DNA of 64,000 bases from Stereum hirsutum FP-91666 SS1 (lineage: Eukaryota > Basidiomycota > Agaricomycetes > Russulales > Stereaceae): NCBI RefSeq assembly GCF_000264905.1, contig NW_006763147.1, forward strand, positions 665,944 through 729,943, given 5' to 3'. How positions within the stretch are numbered: the first letter of the stretch is position 1; every line of letters starts with the position of its first letter. Below, piece by piece: positions 10,674 through 21,600 of the stretch. Below the pieces are notes generated by a model, which was not told the DNA's origin, did no database searches, and was given only the letters and a program-made list of their open reading frames with translations. The position numbers and the translations under genes were made by a program.

Positions 10674-12312
10674 GCGGTGTTTTGGACTGTATGTTTGGAG
10701 ACAAGTCGATAGGCATATCATGGGACTAAGTCGTAGGCCAAAGGTAGGCCTTACGACCAGCAACATTGTACATCTAGCCCCGCAATTGAACGAGACCGTG
10801 GAAACAGACGCCGTCGGCACCACCCAACGTTCAACAGAGTTCACGCTCGCAGCGGGAACGAGGCTCCCCCAATCCAGGGGAACGATGCTTTTGGGAGGGC
10901 CAATGGCGCTGGTCATACAGTATGCTGAAGAACCACAGCCTTTGTGCAATCCCTGAACCTTGGGAATATTAAGAAGATACTTAGCACCAGAAGACGGAGG
11001 TGCGATGTAGCACCCAATCTTCGGAAAGGACTCCTTCAGCGCCCATGTTGTGACACAACGCAATTGAACTATCTGATAGAAACGGGAAGAAAGAAGGGGT
11101 CTGTTAGCATAGTTCACGCATTATAAACAGAATGGTATCGCTCAATCTGTCGTGTTCAAGATAGAACTGGCAGCAATCCTCGTGGAAGAATGCCGTCATG
11201 TTCTATCCATACTTGACCGAGGCACTGCAAACTTTCCATGTTACAGAGCGACATTAGGATGCGGAGAAATGGTGTTACGCAAAGCAGTCGCGGACCCACC
11301 GTGAAGAGTCTTCTTCTCCTGCTTCTTATGCCCTGTGATCCCAATTTACCCATAAACACTTTGAGCACGGTGTAGGAATCGACGGTAGCACAAACTCTTG
11401 GTTAGTCGCTGACATTCCACCGGTGTATGAGAATAATCGCTCTAGAGAGACTTTTCTTCTACAGAGGACATGAACGTGTTTCTGACGACATATCGGTTTT
11501 TGATACGGAAATAAAACATAACCGCTTTGACTTGAGTCGAGACAACGGGTGAAGGATCGGTGGGCGAAGATAGTTCATCGTCTCTGCCAGATACCATCTT
11601 TCATTCTCTCAGGCACATGGGATGAAGCCCACGTACACAATCGCATAAGGATACCACTCCAAGGAAGCCATGGATCCGCCAGATCACTGACGCCAGCTAC
11701 AACTCACTGCCTGAAATGAAACACGCGAAAGCCCCGGAACGCAACTCGCGTGTACGGAGCCTGAGAGTTGATGATACATAACGACGGGACATAAATCGGC
11801 AGCTGGCGATCCCGCATCTGCTAAACTGGATCTTGCAGGACAGGAAGGGAAAAAGATCGGCCCTCAAGCTCTTGTTTGTCCTTCAAGGTTAGTATCAGAA
11901 ACACGCTGCCCCGCAGAGGCGAACAGCGACACCCTACTTCAGCATCCACTTTGCCAAGCTAGCTAATTAGACCATCCAAGAGCCACCCCTCGCAAGAATA
12001 GAGACTTTCTCACTTATCTACAACACTGGACGTCGTCTATTTGAGAAAAAAGTCCCCGTCGTTTTACTCAAATAGTCAGTTGACCATTGACGACAGGGGA
12101 CGCAGCTGTTGTAGAACGGCCTGTAGTAGCATATGGGTAAGTAATAACCGCTCGCGTACGAGACAAGTGCATACGAATAGATACGGCGTTTAACCAGCGG
12201 GAATGAGGCGACAAAACATACTCGTGGTTAGCATGTGTGTGGGCGCCATGTAAGTATGAGAGATGTCCCTCCGGAACATCTTGAGTCGGATTCGATGTAA
12301 TCATCGTGGAGT
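10249..12312. other. Gene-poor interval
   Basis: Two kilobases without a convincing gene. Minus-strand open frames at about 10261-10614 and 10596-11117 begin with non-ATG codons, one is fused to the microsatellite, and neither resembles a known family. A decayed gene is possible. Confidence 0.4.
10638..10669. repeat. (GT)16 microsatellite
   Basis: Sixteen uninterrupted GT units; the longest simple repeat I see in the window. Confidence 0.95.
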
Positions 12313-12475
12313 TTGAAAGGGGGTGGCCGTCCAGGGCCTCCTGAAGAACGTTAACGGTGATGTAAAAAAGGTCGAACGAATGAAGCTGGCATCCGCGAAG
12401 CACCGTGACGCGACCAACGTTGAGATGGTGCCACCCCGGCTTCAGCCGCAGAATGAAGCTCCGATTGATCATTGA
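12313..12475 (-). pseudogene. Partial duplicate of the GDA1 first exon and upstream region
   Basis: Aligns by eye, in the same orientation, with about 7258-7475. Shared blocks include CCGTCCAG-x-GCCTC, AGAACGTT-x-ACGGTGATG, AGCTGGCATC-x-GC-x-AAGCACCG and CGGCTTCAGCCGCAGAATGA. The copy is shorter (about 163 versus 218 bp) because of internal deletions, and it has no further GDA1 exons, so it cannot encode the enzyme. It ends just upstream of the EFM7 gene and may now form part of that gene's promoter. Confidence 0.75.
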
Positions 12476-12622
12476 AAAATCTTCGTGGCGTGGACCGCCA
12501 CACCCCTTCGCCTTCATATTCCTGAGCTTAGTCTTCGAAGTCGGGACACCTAGGTATTGTTTCTCTGTTAGAACCTCTTGTTTATCGCTCAAAACTTCTC
12601 TTGCCAATTGACAGAATTAACC

Positions 12623-13845
12623 ATGTCTCAATCTGACGATGAGCCTCTCTGCCTGGACTCGATCTTTCCAGTAAGCACCGGTTTCCTCCTAGGCATTTCC
12701 AACCAGATTTCCATTCTTGACGCGATAAAACAACGCATGTTCACAATCTCTAATACATTCAGGATTTTAGGAACCTGGCAGGCCCCCGTCACCCGATCCG
12801 ACCACAGCAGTGTACAAGCGTACGCCCCGAGATCAGCCTGGCTTCAATGCCGGAACATCATGGCAGACCATTAGTATCCGACTAGTCGGCAATCATCCCT
12901 TGTGGGGTCACTATCTGTGGGTGCACTGACTGTAAGATGGCCTTTACAACTACTTATGCACTCCCAGATGGAACGCTTCGCGGTCTTTTGCTTCATACCT
13001 TGATGCTCATCCAGAATTGTATCGTGATCGATGCGTTTTGGAACTTGGGGCAGGTGGCGGTTTACCCAGCATTGTCACGGCTCTCAACGGAGCTCGTAAA
13101 GTCAGTAGAAGACTAAATTGTCTGTTATCTTGTTCTAGTGACCTGACTGTCTTCTGTATTCCTCAGGTAGTAGTCACGGATTACCCTGACGCTGCCTTGG
13201 TCGACAATTTGAGTTTCAACGTCAAGCAAAACGTACCGGAAGATATGATGCAGGCAGTAGACGTGAAGGCAAGTCGTTTCATAAACTCCATTGTTAGTGT
13301 TTGTTTATCCATTCATCGGTATTAGGGGTATATTTGGGGTCAAACAGTGGCACTGTTACGCGAATCTATCACGAGATCGGATGAAGCTTCGTCGACTGGA
13401 TTTGACCTGATTATCATGTCTGATCTCGTCTTCAATCACTCCCAAGTAAGAATTTTATCCGTCTATATTTCTTTTGCGTCACGCTGTAGAAATAACGGTG
13501 AATGGGCTGGCCTTTTAGCACGACGCACTTCTTACCACCGCTGAAAGTACTCTGAGCAACGTTTCGAGCGACGAGCACAAAGCCACTCTTCTTGTGTTCT
13601 ACACACATCACCGTCCTCATCTTGCCCATCGTGACTTGGAGTTCTTCGAGAAGGCACGTCAAAGAGGTTGGATATGCGAGGAGATCGTAACGGAGAAATA
13701 TCCTGTTCGTTTCCCTTGGGCACATCCCCTTTCTTATCTCCTATCCATCGTACTGACGAGGAACATTCAGCCAATGTTCCCGGAAGATTCGGGAGAGGAA
13801 GAAGTGAGGGCCACCGTACATGGATGGGCGTTGACCCGGGCATAA
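12623..13845 (+). CDS. EFM7: EFM7/Nnt1-type protein N-methyltransferase
   Basis: SAM-dependent methyltransferase of the cytosolic family that in yeast methylates the N-terminus of translation elongation factor eEF1A. Start ATG at 12623 (MSQSDDEPLCLDSIFP). After splicing: GNHPLWGHYLWNASRSFASY (the family's substrate/SAM entry motif), VLELGAGGGLPSIV (SAM motif I), VVVTDYPDAALVDNL, GYIWGQ, FDLIIMSDLVFNHSQ and LLVFYTHHRP, with a C-terminal WALTRA. Six introns are inferred. The one after VDVK (13269) has the donor GCAAGT, so it is a GC-AG intron. No frame lesion is seen. Its upstream flank is the GDA1-derived fragment. Confidence 0.88.
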
Positions 13846-14145
13846 TCTCGCCATCCATGACGCAGAACATGATAGTATAGTTGTCCGAGACTCCGGGTCA
13901 TGATCTACATAGGCACGTCCCTGCGTTATCATAGCTCAAAAAAACTCAAACACAGCGACAAAAAGGGATTCCCGTCTATTATCAATTATTTGTTACGTTA
14001 GACGTGGACTCTTTCGGTCCGTGTTCAGGAAACCTTCGTTTCTAATCCATTGGTACAATTGGCCTTCTAGGCTCTATGGAGTAATGGTGAGACAGTGGGC
14101 TGGACAGTGCATTTGCAGGGGGGGGGGAAGAAAAGGTCTTGGGCT

Positions 14146-15243
14146 TCATATCGCCTCCTCAGCCGTTCTTTCGATCGATACCATCTGTATATCTGCATCG
14201 GTTGGCCCCTCGTATCCCTAATGAGTAACAAGTCAACTCCAGAACCAAACCGAGAATGAGGTGGAGTTAGATACGTACCATCGGAACATCGGTCTCGTTC
14301 GATCCATGCGGTCGCTTGCCCGCTCTTTCCATGTCAGTATCCATGGTGCCGCCATAATTCTCCTCTTCAAAACCGTCACGGTCATCCTCGGGGTCCCACT
14401 GTCCTAGATCAAGAAGAGCTCCTATGTTTCCCAAAACTCGATTGTGTTCAAAGGCGATGCTGGGCAGATCCTCCGTCTTGGATGTTGTGTGACCCAGCTC
14501 TGCATGTCCGAATTGGCGGAGATTGAGGACCACATGGAAGACGAGCATGAATTTGGTAGTCTATGACGATGCTGAATCAATGACGGGGTCATTGGAGATT
14601 GATCAGTGGAGAACGTACACGACGAAATAGGGCGCCACGATGCTATCAAATGCGGTGTCGACTGTTGATAGCTAGAAAGGGATTTATGATCAGAGCAATG
14701 ATATTTGGCTACCTGCGACACAGTGAAGAGCAACTCGGGAGGACGTATTTCGACACTCAAAGCAGGCAACGACATCTGTATACCCTCCAAAATTAGAACA
14801 CATGGGAAGAGCAGACTGGGATCACTACTCACGATCTGAAACACAGTTTCTACAATAGCAACAAGGGCCAACACACTAGAAGAAAAGTTTAATTCGGGAT
14901 CAACAGGTGACGATCTTCCCATGTTAAAAACTGTTCGATGCGCAAAAAATAAAAAACACCCTTGTTGACGTGGGCAAGATCAGTTTGGCAAAGTTTGCAA
15001 AATCCCATCATACACAGGGCAACTCACCGTCACGAAGGATGGGCTAGGTTGTAGTCGAGCGGCCGGAGAGATTGATTGGGGAAGGAATTTGAAGCTGAGA
15101 AACATGCGGGAGGTCACGGAGGGCTGAGGGTCACCTTGTCCGAGCTTCATTTGGAGTATGACTATTGAATACCCCCAGATGCTTTTTTCGGAGGGACGGT
15201 ACTGGTATTGTCGCGGGACTAGGAGTACGTAGGACGCGAACAT
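14146..15243 (-). CDS. Hypothetical multi-pass membrane protein
   Basis: A spliced minus-strand gene that I do not recognise by name. Pieces that join in frame are SVLALVAIVETVFQI (membrane segment), SLPALSVEIRPPELLFTVSQ, VDTAFDSIVAPYFVVTTKF, LVFHVVLNLRQFGH (segment followed by a basic turn), then a cytosolic acidic tail with DLGQWDPEDDRDGFEEE. A final exon ends SIERTAEEAI at 14146. Introns of 50-60 nt with good borders separate them. The 5' end is uncertain: the ATG at 15243 opens a plausible frame, but exons further upstream may exist. The layout resembles the fungal seven-helix orphan families common in Agaricomycetes, which is only an inference. Confidence 0.5.
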
Positions 15244-15433
15244 GAAAACCTTGTGTATAATATTGTAATCATGTCTTGTCGGTCAAATTCCCGACGTGTG
15301 TAAAATCTAATGTCATTCTCGATCCTCTCGACGTAAGTACACACATGCATTGGAATTGGGAAGGATTACTGTGAATATCCACGAGACCGACCGCCTCACA
15401 GATATATACTGACCACCAGGTTCAGATAGCCTC

Positions 15434-17092
15434 TCATTCTTCTGAATCCGAATCGTTTGGGCCAGTTATATCGTACCGCTCCGTGATCCCACTATCCGGC
15501 AACTTATTCACCACATCTTGTATAGAGTCCTTCTCGACGCGTATCATCAACATCCGAAGTCGTTGACCCCCACACGCCTCTCGATCCTGAAGCGCGTGCA
15601 CAATATCATTCAGCGTGCTCGTAACGAAGTCGTCATGCTCCTCCAGGAGCACTCGAAGCGCAAGGTGTTGAAGTGATGGAAAGGGAGTTTTGCCACCCTG
15701 ATGGCCAGTGACTGTGTGTTTCTGTACAAAGCGGACGGCAGTGTTTATGGCCGCGAATCCGCTCAGCTGGAGATGAGTCAACTGAACCAACTGATCCAAA
15801 ACAGGGAAGAGAGTCGATGGTTCATAAGGCAGGTTAGAGATATGAATGCACACGGTGAAGTGCTGTATGTGTCTGAGCTCTATCAACTCGAGAAGGGGCA
15901 CAATTCGCTGAGTCACAGGGGGAGGAGTAATTGTACCCCGGTACATCCCATTCAGGAGTACAGCGCCAGGCTCTAGATGCGGGCCTTGCAACTCAGGGAA
16001 TAGATGTCTGGTGTACTCGGAACCTGGTTCAATGAATGAGTTGCATTGAATCAACAAGCGTCCCATGTACTTAAGATGGTTTGGCCTTCTACCGTCCTGG
16101 AGTAGAAGGCCAACTCGAGGGAACAATGTCCTTCCTTGGCGTTGTCTGGCTTGGAGGAATAGCTGTAATCCAATGATATATTCTGGGATTATGAGAAATT
16201 GTAGGTCTATGCATAGATCCGTGTGGAGTTTGGTCATGTAACCTAGATGCGCAACAGCCTTAAGCGCTCTACGCTGGGCGAACGTGAGAACCTTCAAATG
16301 CCGAAGAGTGACGGGTTGGGCAGTTGGTGTCGCATAGTCTACATTATCCATGAAGCTATGGAGAGTGAATACTTCCAGGTTTGGAAAATGTCCGAGCAGG
16401 GCATGTATGTCGGCAGGAGAAGTTGGTGGGACAACCTTCGCCAATAATTCTGTCAGGTTGTCAAACGTCTGTACCTGCATGGTTGACAATATAACTTGAA
16501 TGCGAGGGAGCCTGAGCCAGACCAGTCTCTTTGGGAGCTGTGATATAAACTGCTCGTTAACTATGCCATCACTGACCTGCCACTCTGTGAGGTTTGGGGG
16601 TAGTGCGGGGTTTGGGGGTAGGATATCATAATCAAACACCGAAAGGATATTCTCGGTGTTTGTCGAGAACGATCTAAGAAGTAGATCAAGCAACTGGCCG
16701 TCTTCTGCGCGGACAGTGACGTTTTGGATGCGATTCGCCCGGGATAAGACGCTACGGAAAGAGGGAAGCAGATCGGGAGCGTGCTTATGGCGGATGCGAA
16801 GAGGCATACTCTGAGAGTGCTCGAGCATGAAGTCTGTGAGAGAGGTATGTCGAGAACAGATGATCTCCGTCCACATTTGGGCGGACAAAAGAGCTATGTC
16901 GCGCCACCTCTTGCACACATGAATGATGCTCAGCCAAGTCCAATCGCGCACGGCGTCATTCGAGTGGCTTGGTCGATGGAGTAGAAAAATCGCAAGCAAA
17001 ATTTCGTTCACAAGCATGGAAATAGGCCCTTGATGTTGTTGGATCGTAGACTGTGCTGAAAAACGCTGAGTGTCGGGGGTGGAGAAAGTCAT
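15434..17092 (-). CDS. F-box-like protein, single exon
   Basis: 552 residues from the ATG at 17090-17092. The F-box lies at about residues 24-75 (ISMLVNEILLAIFLLHRP ... WLSIIHVCKRWRDIAL), the segment that binds Skp1 in SCF ubiquitin ligases. The rest shows loosely leucine-rich stretches (LTEWQVSDG, LRHLKVL, LTHLQLSGF) of the kind that form a substrate-binding solenoid, and an acidic end (DSDSEE). Such intron-less F-box genes form very large families in Agaricomycetes and usually lie in accessory regions. The target is unknown. Confidence 0.85.
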   Translation of the reverse strand: MTFSTPDTQRFSAQSTIQQHQGPISMLVNEILLAIFLLHRPSHSNDAVRDWTWLSIIHVCKRWRDIALLSAQMWTEIICSRHTSLTDFMLEHSQSMPLRIRHKHAPDLLPSFRSVLSRANRIQNVTVRAEDGQLLDLLLRSFSTNTENILSVFDYDILPPNPALPPNLTEWQVSDGIVNEQFISQLPKRLVWLRLPRIQVILSTMQVQTFDNLTELLAKVVPPTSPADIHALLGHFPNLEVFTLHSFMDNVDYATPTAQPVTLRHLKVLTFAQRRALKAVAHLGYMTKLHTDLCIDLQFLIIPEYIIGLQLFLQARQRQGRTLFPRVGLLLQDGRRPNHLKYMGRLLIQCNSFIEPGSEYTRHLFPELQGPHLEPGAVLLNGMYRGTITPPPVTQRIVPLLELIELRHIQHFTVCIHISNLPYEPSTLFPVLDQLVQLTHLQLSGFAAINTAVRFVQKHTVTGHQGGKTPFPSLQHLALRVLLEEHDDFVTSTLNDIVHALQDREACGGQRLRMLMIRVEKDSIQDVVNKLPDSGITERYDITGPNDSDSEE

Positions 17093-17401
17093 CCTGTCGA
17101 CGTACTACCTTCGTCTGAATGTAAAGATAACCGTATTCAGAGAAATTTGCTCACCGTATTGTGAAAAATTACACCCTGGGATGTAGTGTTAGAGACGATG
17201 GTGGTTGTAACGAAGGGATGCTCGACCTTTTGCGTCGGAGTTCTATGCAGACAAACGAAAGACACCCACGTGGCTTGCGTGTCCGCTTAGCGTGCCACCC
17301 GGAGCTCGCCGTCTGGAATACGTGGAGGCGCCACAGTGAACTCCAGTGACCAGTCTTCTTCCTCACTGACTAGACCAAGCTCCCGCTCTCCTTTCTTCAA
17401 A

Positions 17402-18121
17402 ATGTCAACAAACACGATGGACCCAAGCGTTGACGCGCAGAGGTGAGTTCTTTCTACATTAAATTTCCACCTAAACATACTCCTGACATCGACCGTCTCG
17501 CAAATGCTGCATCCCTTGGTACATCCCTGTCGACTATACGTGATACTAAACGAAATGAAGCGTTGTGATGTATGGAGTCATAGCAGGGACTTTTGGGCTG
17601 GCCGGGTGGTTGGTGTGGAAGCGATGGTTTGAAGGACCGCTTACAGGAGTGAGCGAACCGTTTTATGCAAGGAACACGTTATGCTCATGTTGTACGGTGT
17701 TGGTAGCGTGGTCGAAACGCACCTGGGTTCCAGACTAATGTCCAGAAGGCTTGGGTACCGTGAGTTTCTAATATTCCATCTCAACTCTACAGACCATCAT
17801 AAAACGCACAACCTTACGTCGTACCGCTCTTGCAGGAACCCCAACGCCGGTAAACCTATCCGCGGTGACATTATCGAACGAGACGACCGCCACCTCTACC
17901 AATCCGGAACAACATCCATCTCCTATTCCAACACCTCTTCTTCTACACCTTCACCCGCCACAAACGCGTCGAAATCGTACGACGATGACTGGATACCTTC
18001 GTCTCATAAGAAAGCGACGAAGGGCTCGAAGGCGGTGGATTCGGGTGCTGATACGGAGACGGGTGGGGAAAGTGAGGGGCCGGGAGCAGGGAAGACGAAG
18101 AGGAGGAAGGGGAGGCGGTGA
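17402..18121 (+). CDS. Small single-pass membrane protein, unknown
   Basis: ATG at 17402 follows a good context (TTCAAAATG). Exon 1 encodes MSTNTMDPSVDAQ. Exon 2 continues SVVMYGVIAGTFGLAGW plus LVWKRWFEGP, a membrane helix with a positive flank. Downstream, a long frame ends YDDDWIPSSHKKATKGSK ... KTKRRKGRR at 18121, a cytosolic-looking basic tail. I could not find a splice from exon 2 into this frame that uses the obvious GTGAGC donor; the acceptor at about 17790 instead leads to a different Arg-rich frame. The C-terminus is therefore uncertain. The D-D-W-I-P and lysine-rich tail recall ER translocon-associated proteins, but no luminal domain is present. Confidence 0.5.
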
Positions 18122-18677
18122 TTTCTTTTGTGTCGTGAATGTTTGTGTATTGGTGTGTATCTATTGTGAATGTGATTTATTGTCCATGGGTAGCCTCCAC
18201 TATTGCTTGTCCAATATTATTGACCCCGTCCTCCTTCGACTTCGCTGTCATCCTACTAGCGGCGCTCCAAGCACTGTTGAGTGATTGTACTTACCGTTGA
18301 GAACATGTAAGAACGGGGCCCGGTCGATACCTCATCTTTCCTGACAATGCTTGATCCGGTACCGGACTTTCTTCCAGGCTGACTGCGTAGATACAGTATA
18401 TAATTTGCTACATCACTGTAGAGCGTGCTTCACGGGGAGTACTTGTCTGCTCGTAGCGTGTGGCCGCCCGCCTTTGTGTGGCGTCGCCGACCGGGCAAAG
18501 CACCGGAACGAGGCCCGACGGCTTAGCCGCGTAAGCGAGATTTGACAGCTTCGAAGCAGGAATATTCAACTGCAGCCTGCTCCTAGCGCTGAAAGTCCAA
18601 ATATATGGGGTGCGTTCAGATCATGGATATTAGCATCCGCATCCTTGACAGCCTACCACCACGACCACCACATCCTA
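18122..18677. other. Intergenic
   Basis: No gene seen. Contains the upstream region of the large membrane protein gene. Confidence 0.4.
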
Positions 18678-21600
18678 ATGGCCGACACAGCGCGTCCGCC
18701 GGGCTCGTCGACGAACTCGAACGTTGGAGATGAGAAGCACGCACAGGCCACAGCGGAGAGACTTCAAGATGGTTCAGGCGCCACACCGAACGCAGGTACT
18801 GCTGCAGAGGGACCCTCTAGTGAAAGAACCAAGCCGGCGTTGAAACCAGGCACGTCGAACGGTGGTCCTGGTCTTTCGAAATATGTGCCGTCTTGGGTGG
18901 CAGCGAATGTGAATAATCCGGCGTCATGGAAGATACTATTTCGATGCTGGCTCGCGTCTTGGGCTGCGTTCATCCTTATACTCCCGACGAAGAATCTGAC
19001 GGTGCTTGGAAATGCGTACGTTCACTCTTCAAATACCGTGTTATTATGTCTAACTGATGCAGACGTTATAATGGCGGCGCTCAGTGCGTTTTTCACCGTT
19101 CTGTGCTCATTCTTCATGCCACCCAATCTACCCATCCAAACCTTCTTATTCGTGAGTTTTCACAGACTTATTTTAATTCACGCCGGTTAGAGTGCCATAT
19201 GACCGGCAATTGTTGCGCTTTGAAACGGCTCCTATGTCGTGCAAGCGAACTTTGAAATTGTCGGTATGACGTAATGCGACGGTCTTTAAACAGTGGCATC
19301 TCGTTCATTGTAACACATACCGCTACCCTCACGAACAATTGCTCACTCATATCCTGGTTTTTATGGCAGGCTATGTCGACCATGGTCATCGGCGTCTGCC
19401 TAGGATGGGCGTTCGGAGCAGCTGGTATGGCGGCCGCGCTTGCGGCACGCAGCCAGACTCTCCTTGCTGCAGCCATCCAGAAGACCGAAGCGAGGTCAGT
19501 CCCGTGTTCCATATGAAGCTTTGAAGCGCTGCCTTAGGATTTTTCCTAACATTTTAATTTCGATCATAGTGCCGCGACCGCGACGAACCCAGATGCCGTA
19601 TTTCAAGTCGCCGTTTTCGAGGGTGTATTCTTGGACACGCGGTGAGCATCTGCCTCTCAATATTTTGCCCTCAAGTATATTATTTTCAATGCGTTACTGA
19701 TTTTATTGGTGGGTTTTGGTTGTTGGTGATAGATCGTCGGTGGTCATGGGCGTCTTCCTTGGCGTCGGAACCTTCCTCTTCGCACTCATACGCGCCTACA
19801 AACCTCAGTTCACTCTGATGAGCGTCTTCGGAACTATCGCTATCGATATATTTTGTGTGGGTCCCCTCCTTTTAGTATATCTACATCCTATCAGCATCTA
19901 TATCTAACGCCTGGGTTGGTGTTTCATACGAAAACACAGACTATCGGACCTCTTTTCCCGACAGGCTACTACACCATCCCAGAGATCATTCTCCTACCAG
20001 TCGCGCAATATATGGCCATCGCCGTCTTCCTCATCATCTTCGTCTTCCCCGAGACGATGAGCCATGCGTATTTGAAGACCGCGGTGAGCATACTGGGGAT
20101 TGTGCAGACGATATTGGTCTTGCAGGATGAAGGTCAGTGAAACCTTGTGGGAGTTCTTGTAGTAAATTCTTGTCCTCGTTTCCTGATGGTTGTTTTATGG
20201 CTTGAAGTATTGTCGTCGGACCCGCGCGATATTGATATGGAGTCTGCGTTGGTGATGAAGTTAAGAGGTCTGCGCGAGGGGATGGTCAGGCTTTATTCTT
20301 CCTGTACGTTCCTTCCCCCCTTTGTATTTTTACCACTAAGTAACTTACTAAACATACGTTCGACCATGATTTGTCGGATAACAGTGGGCCAGCGATTCAA
20401 GTTGATCAACAGCGAATTCAGCTACGGTCGCTGGCACAGCACAGACGTCCAGGACCTCGAACAACCACTCCTCGGAATCGTCGCTCGAATCAGTACGTCA
20501 CACATTTCTCACCTCACGTCCAAGCTGTCTTTATCCTGACTGCTCCTCTTTTCACCTGTAGACGGTCTCATGAGTTTCGTCCGCTACATCGGCCGCAAAT
20601 CTCACTTCTTCAACGAGATGTCCGCAACTTCTCGAGACGACACGTCAACGCTCCACGGATCCTCACACTCCCATTCTCAAGGTCAGTCCTGATCTCACAC
20701 CTACTCTTGTTCACCTTCAGGCGACTCATACGCCCGACCTTCCATGGCTTATGCACAGGTGACTCGTACCTCCTCCGTCAACTCTATGACCGCTCCACCG
20801 CCGCCGAAGAAAAATTCCACGTCCGCCTCTCCGACGTCTTACCCTCCGTCCGGTCCGCCACCGCCGACCTGCGAGAAGGCTGCGCCGGAGCTGTAGGTAG
20901 CACCAAGGACATGCTGGAGTTCATTAACAAGACGAGATGGAAGGGCGAGTCGAAGAAGGGCGATGAGGGAAATGAGGGGCTTGCGAGGAGGGAGAAGGAG
21001 TTGGATGAGTGGGCGGAGAAGTTGAGGGGGGCGTTGGAGGATTTTAAGGAGAGGAGGAGGTTGGAGCTTGTGGAGCCTTATTCGGAGCTGATTGAGTCGC
21101 AGGGACAAGGACAGTCGGTCCCGGCCGTAGCCCCCGCCACTGTCACTGCCGACGACGGCGAAGATGATCCCGCTGTGGATATGAAGAAATCGTTCCTTCC
21201 CCTCCGCGGTCTCTTCGTCAGCTACGTCTTCGGAGCGTCCTTGATCGCCGTCGCGGATGTCATATTAGTGCTCGTAGACTTGGTGAGGTCCAAAGTGGCG
21301 AAGAGGAGGAGGAATAGGCTGTGGGCCCCGAAGGGACTCAGGGCACTCGCGAATGCGGTGGTGTTTGGGAGAAGTGGGGAGCAACTTGCGGAGACGCTTG
21401 GGGAGGAGGATGCGAGGGATACAAAAGAAAAGGGAGACGGCATCGATGAAGACGACGAGGCTTACGGTGAGTCCTGATCTGTGCTTTCATCAGCTGCGTG
21501 TTGTTGAGATGCGGGACGGGCCTGGCGGATTTGGTTGTGCTGGTTTTTTTTTAGCGAAGGACCCGGACAGTAAACCGCCGCAGAACGGGTTCCAGAGGGT

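Noticed and set aside
10261..11117. Minus-strand frames as a cysteine-containing secreted protein
   Set aside because: No ATG start, one runs through the GT microsatellite, and there is no recognisable family.
20371..21477. A separate 368-codon gene
   Set aside because: It reads through short introns of the BRE4-like gene; the spliced model is in frame with both membrane blocks.
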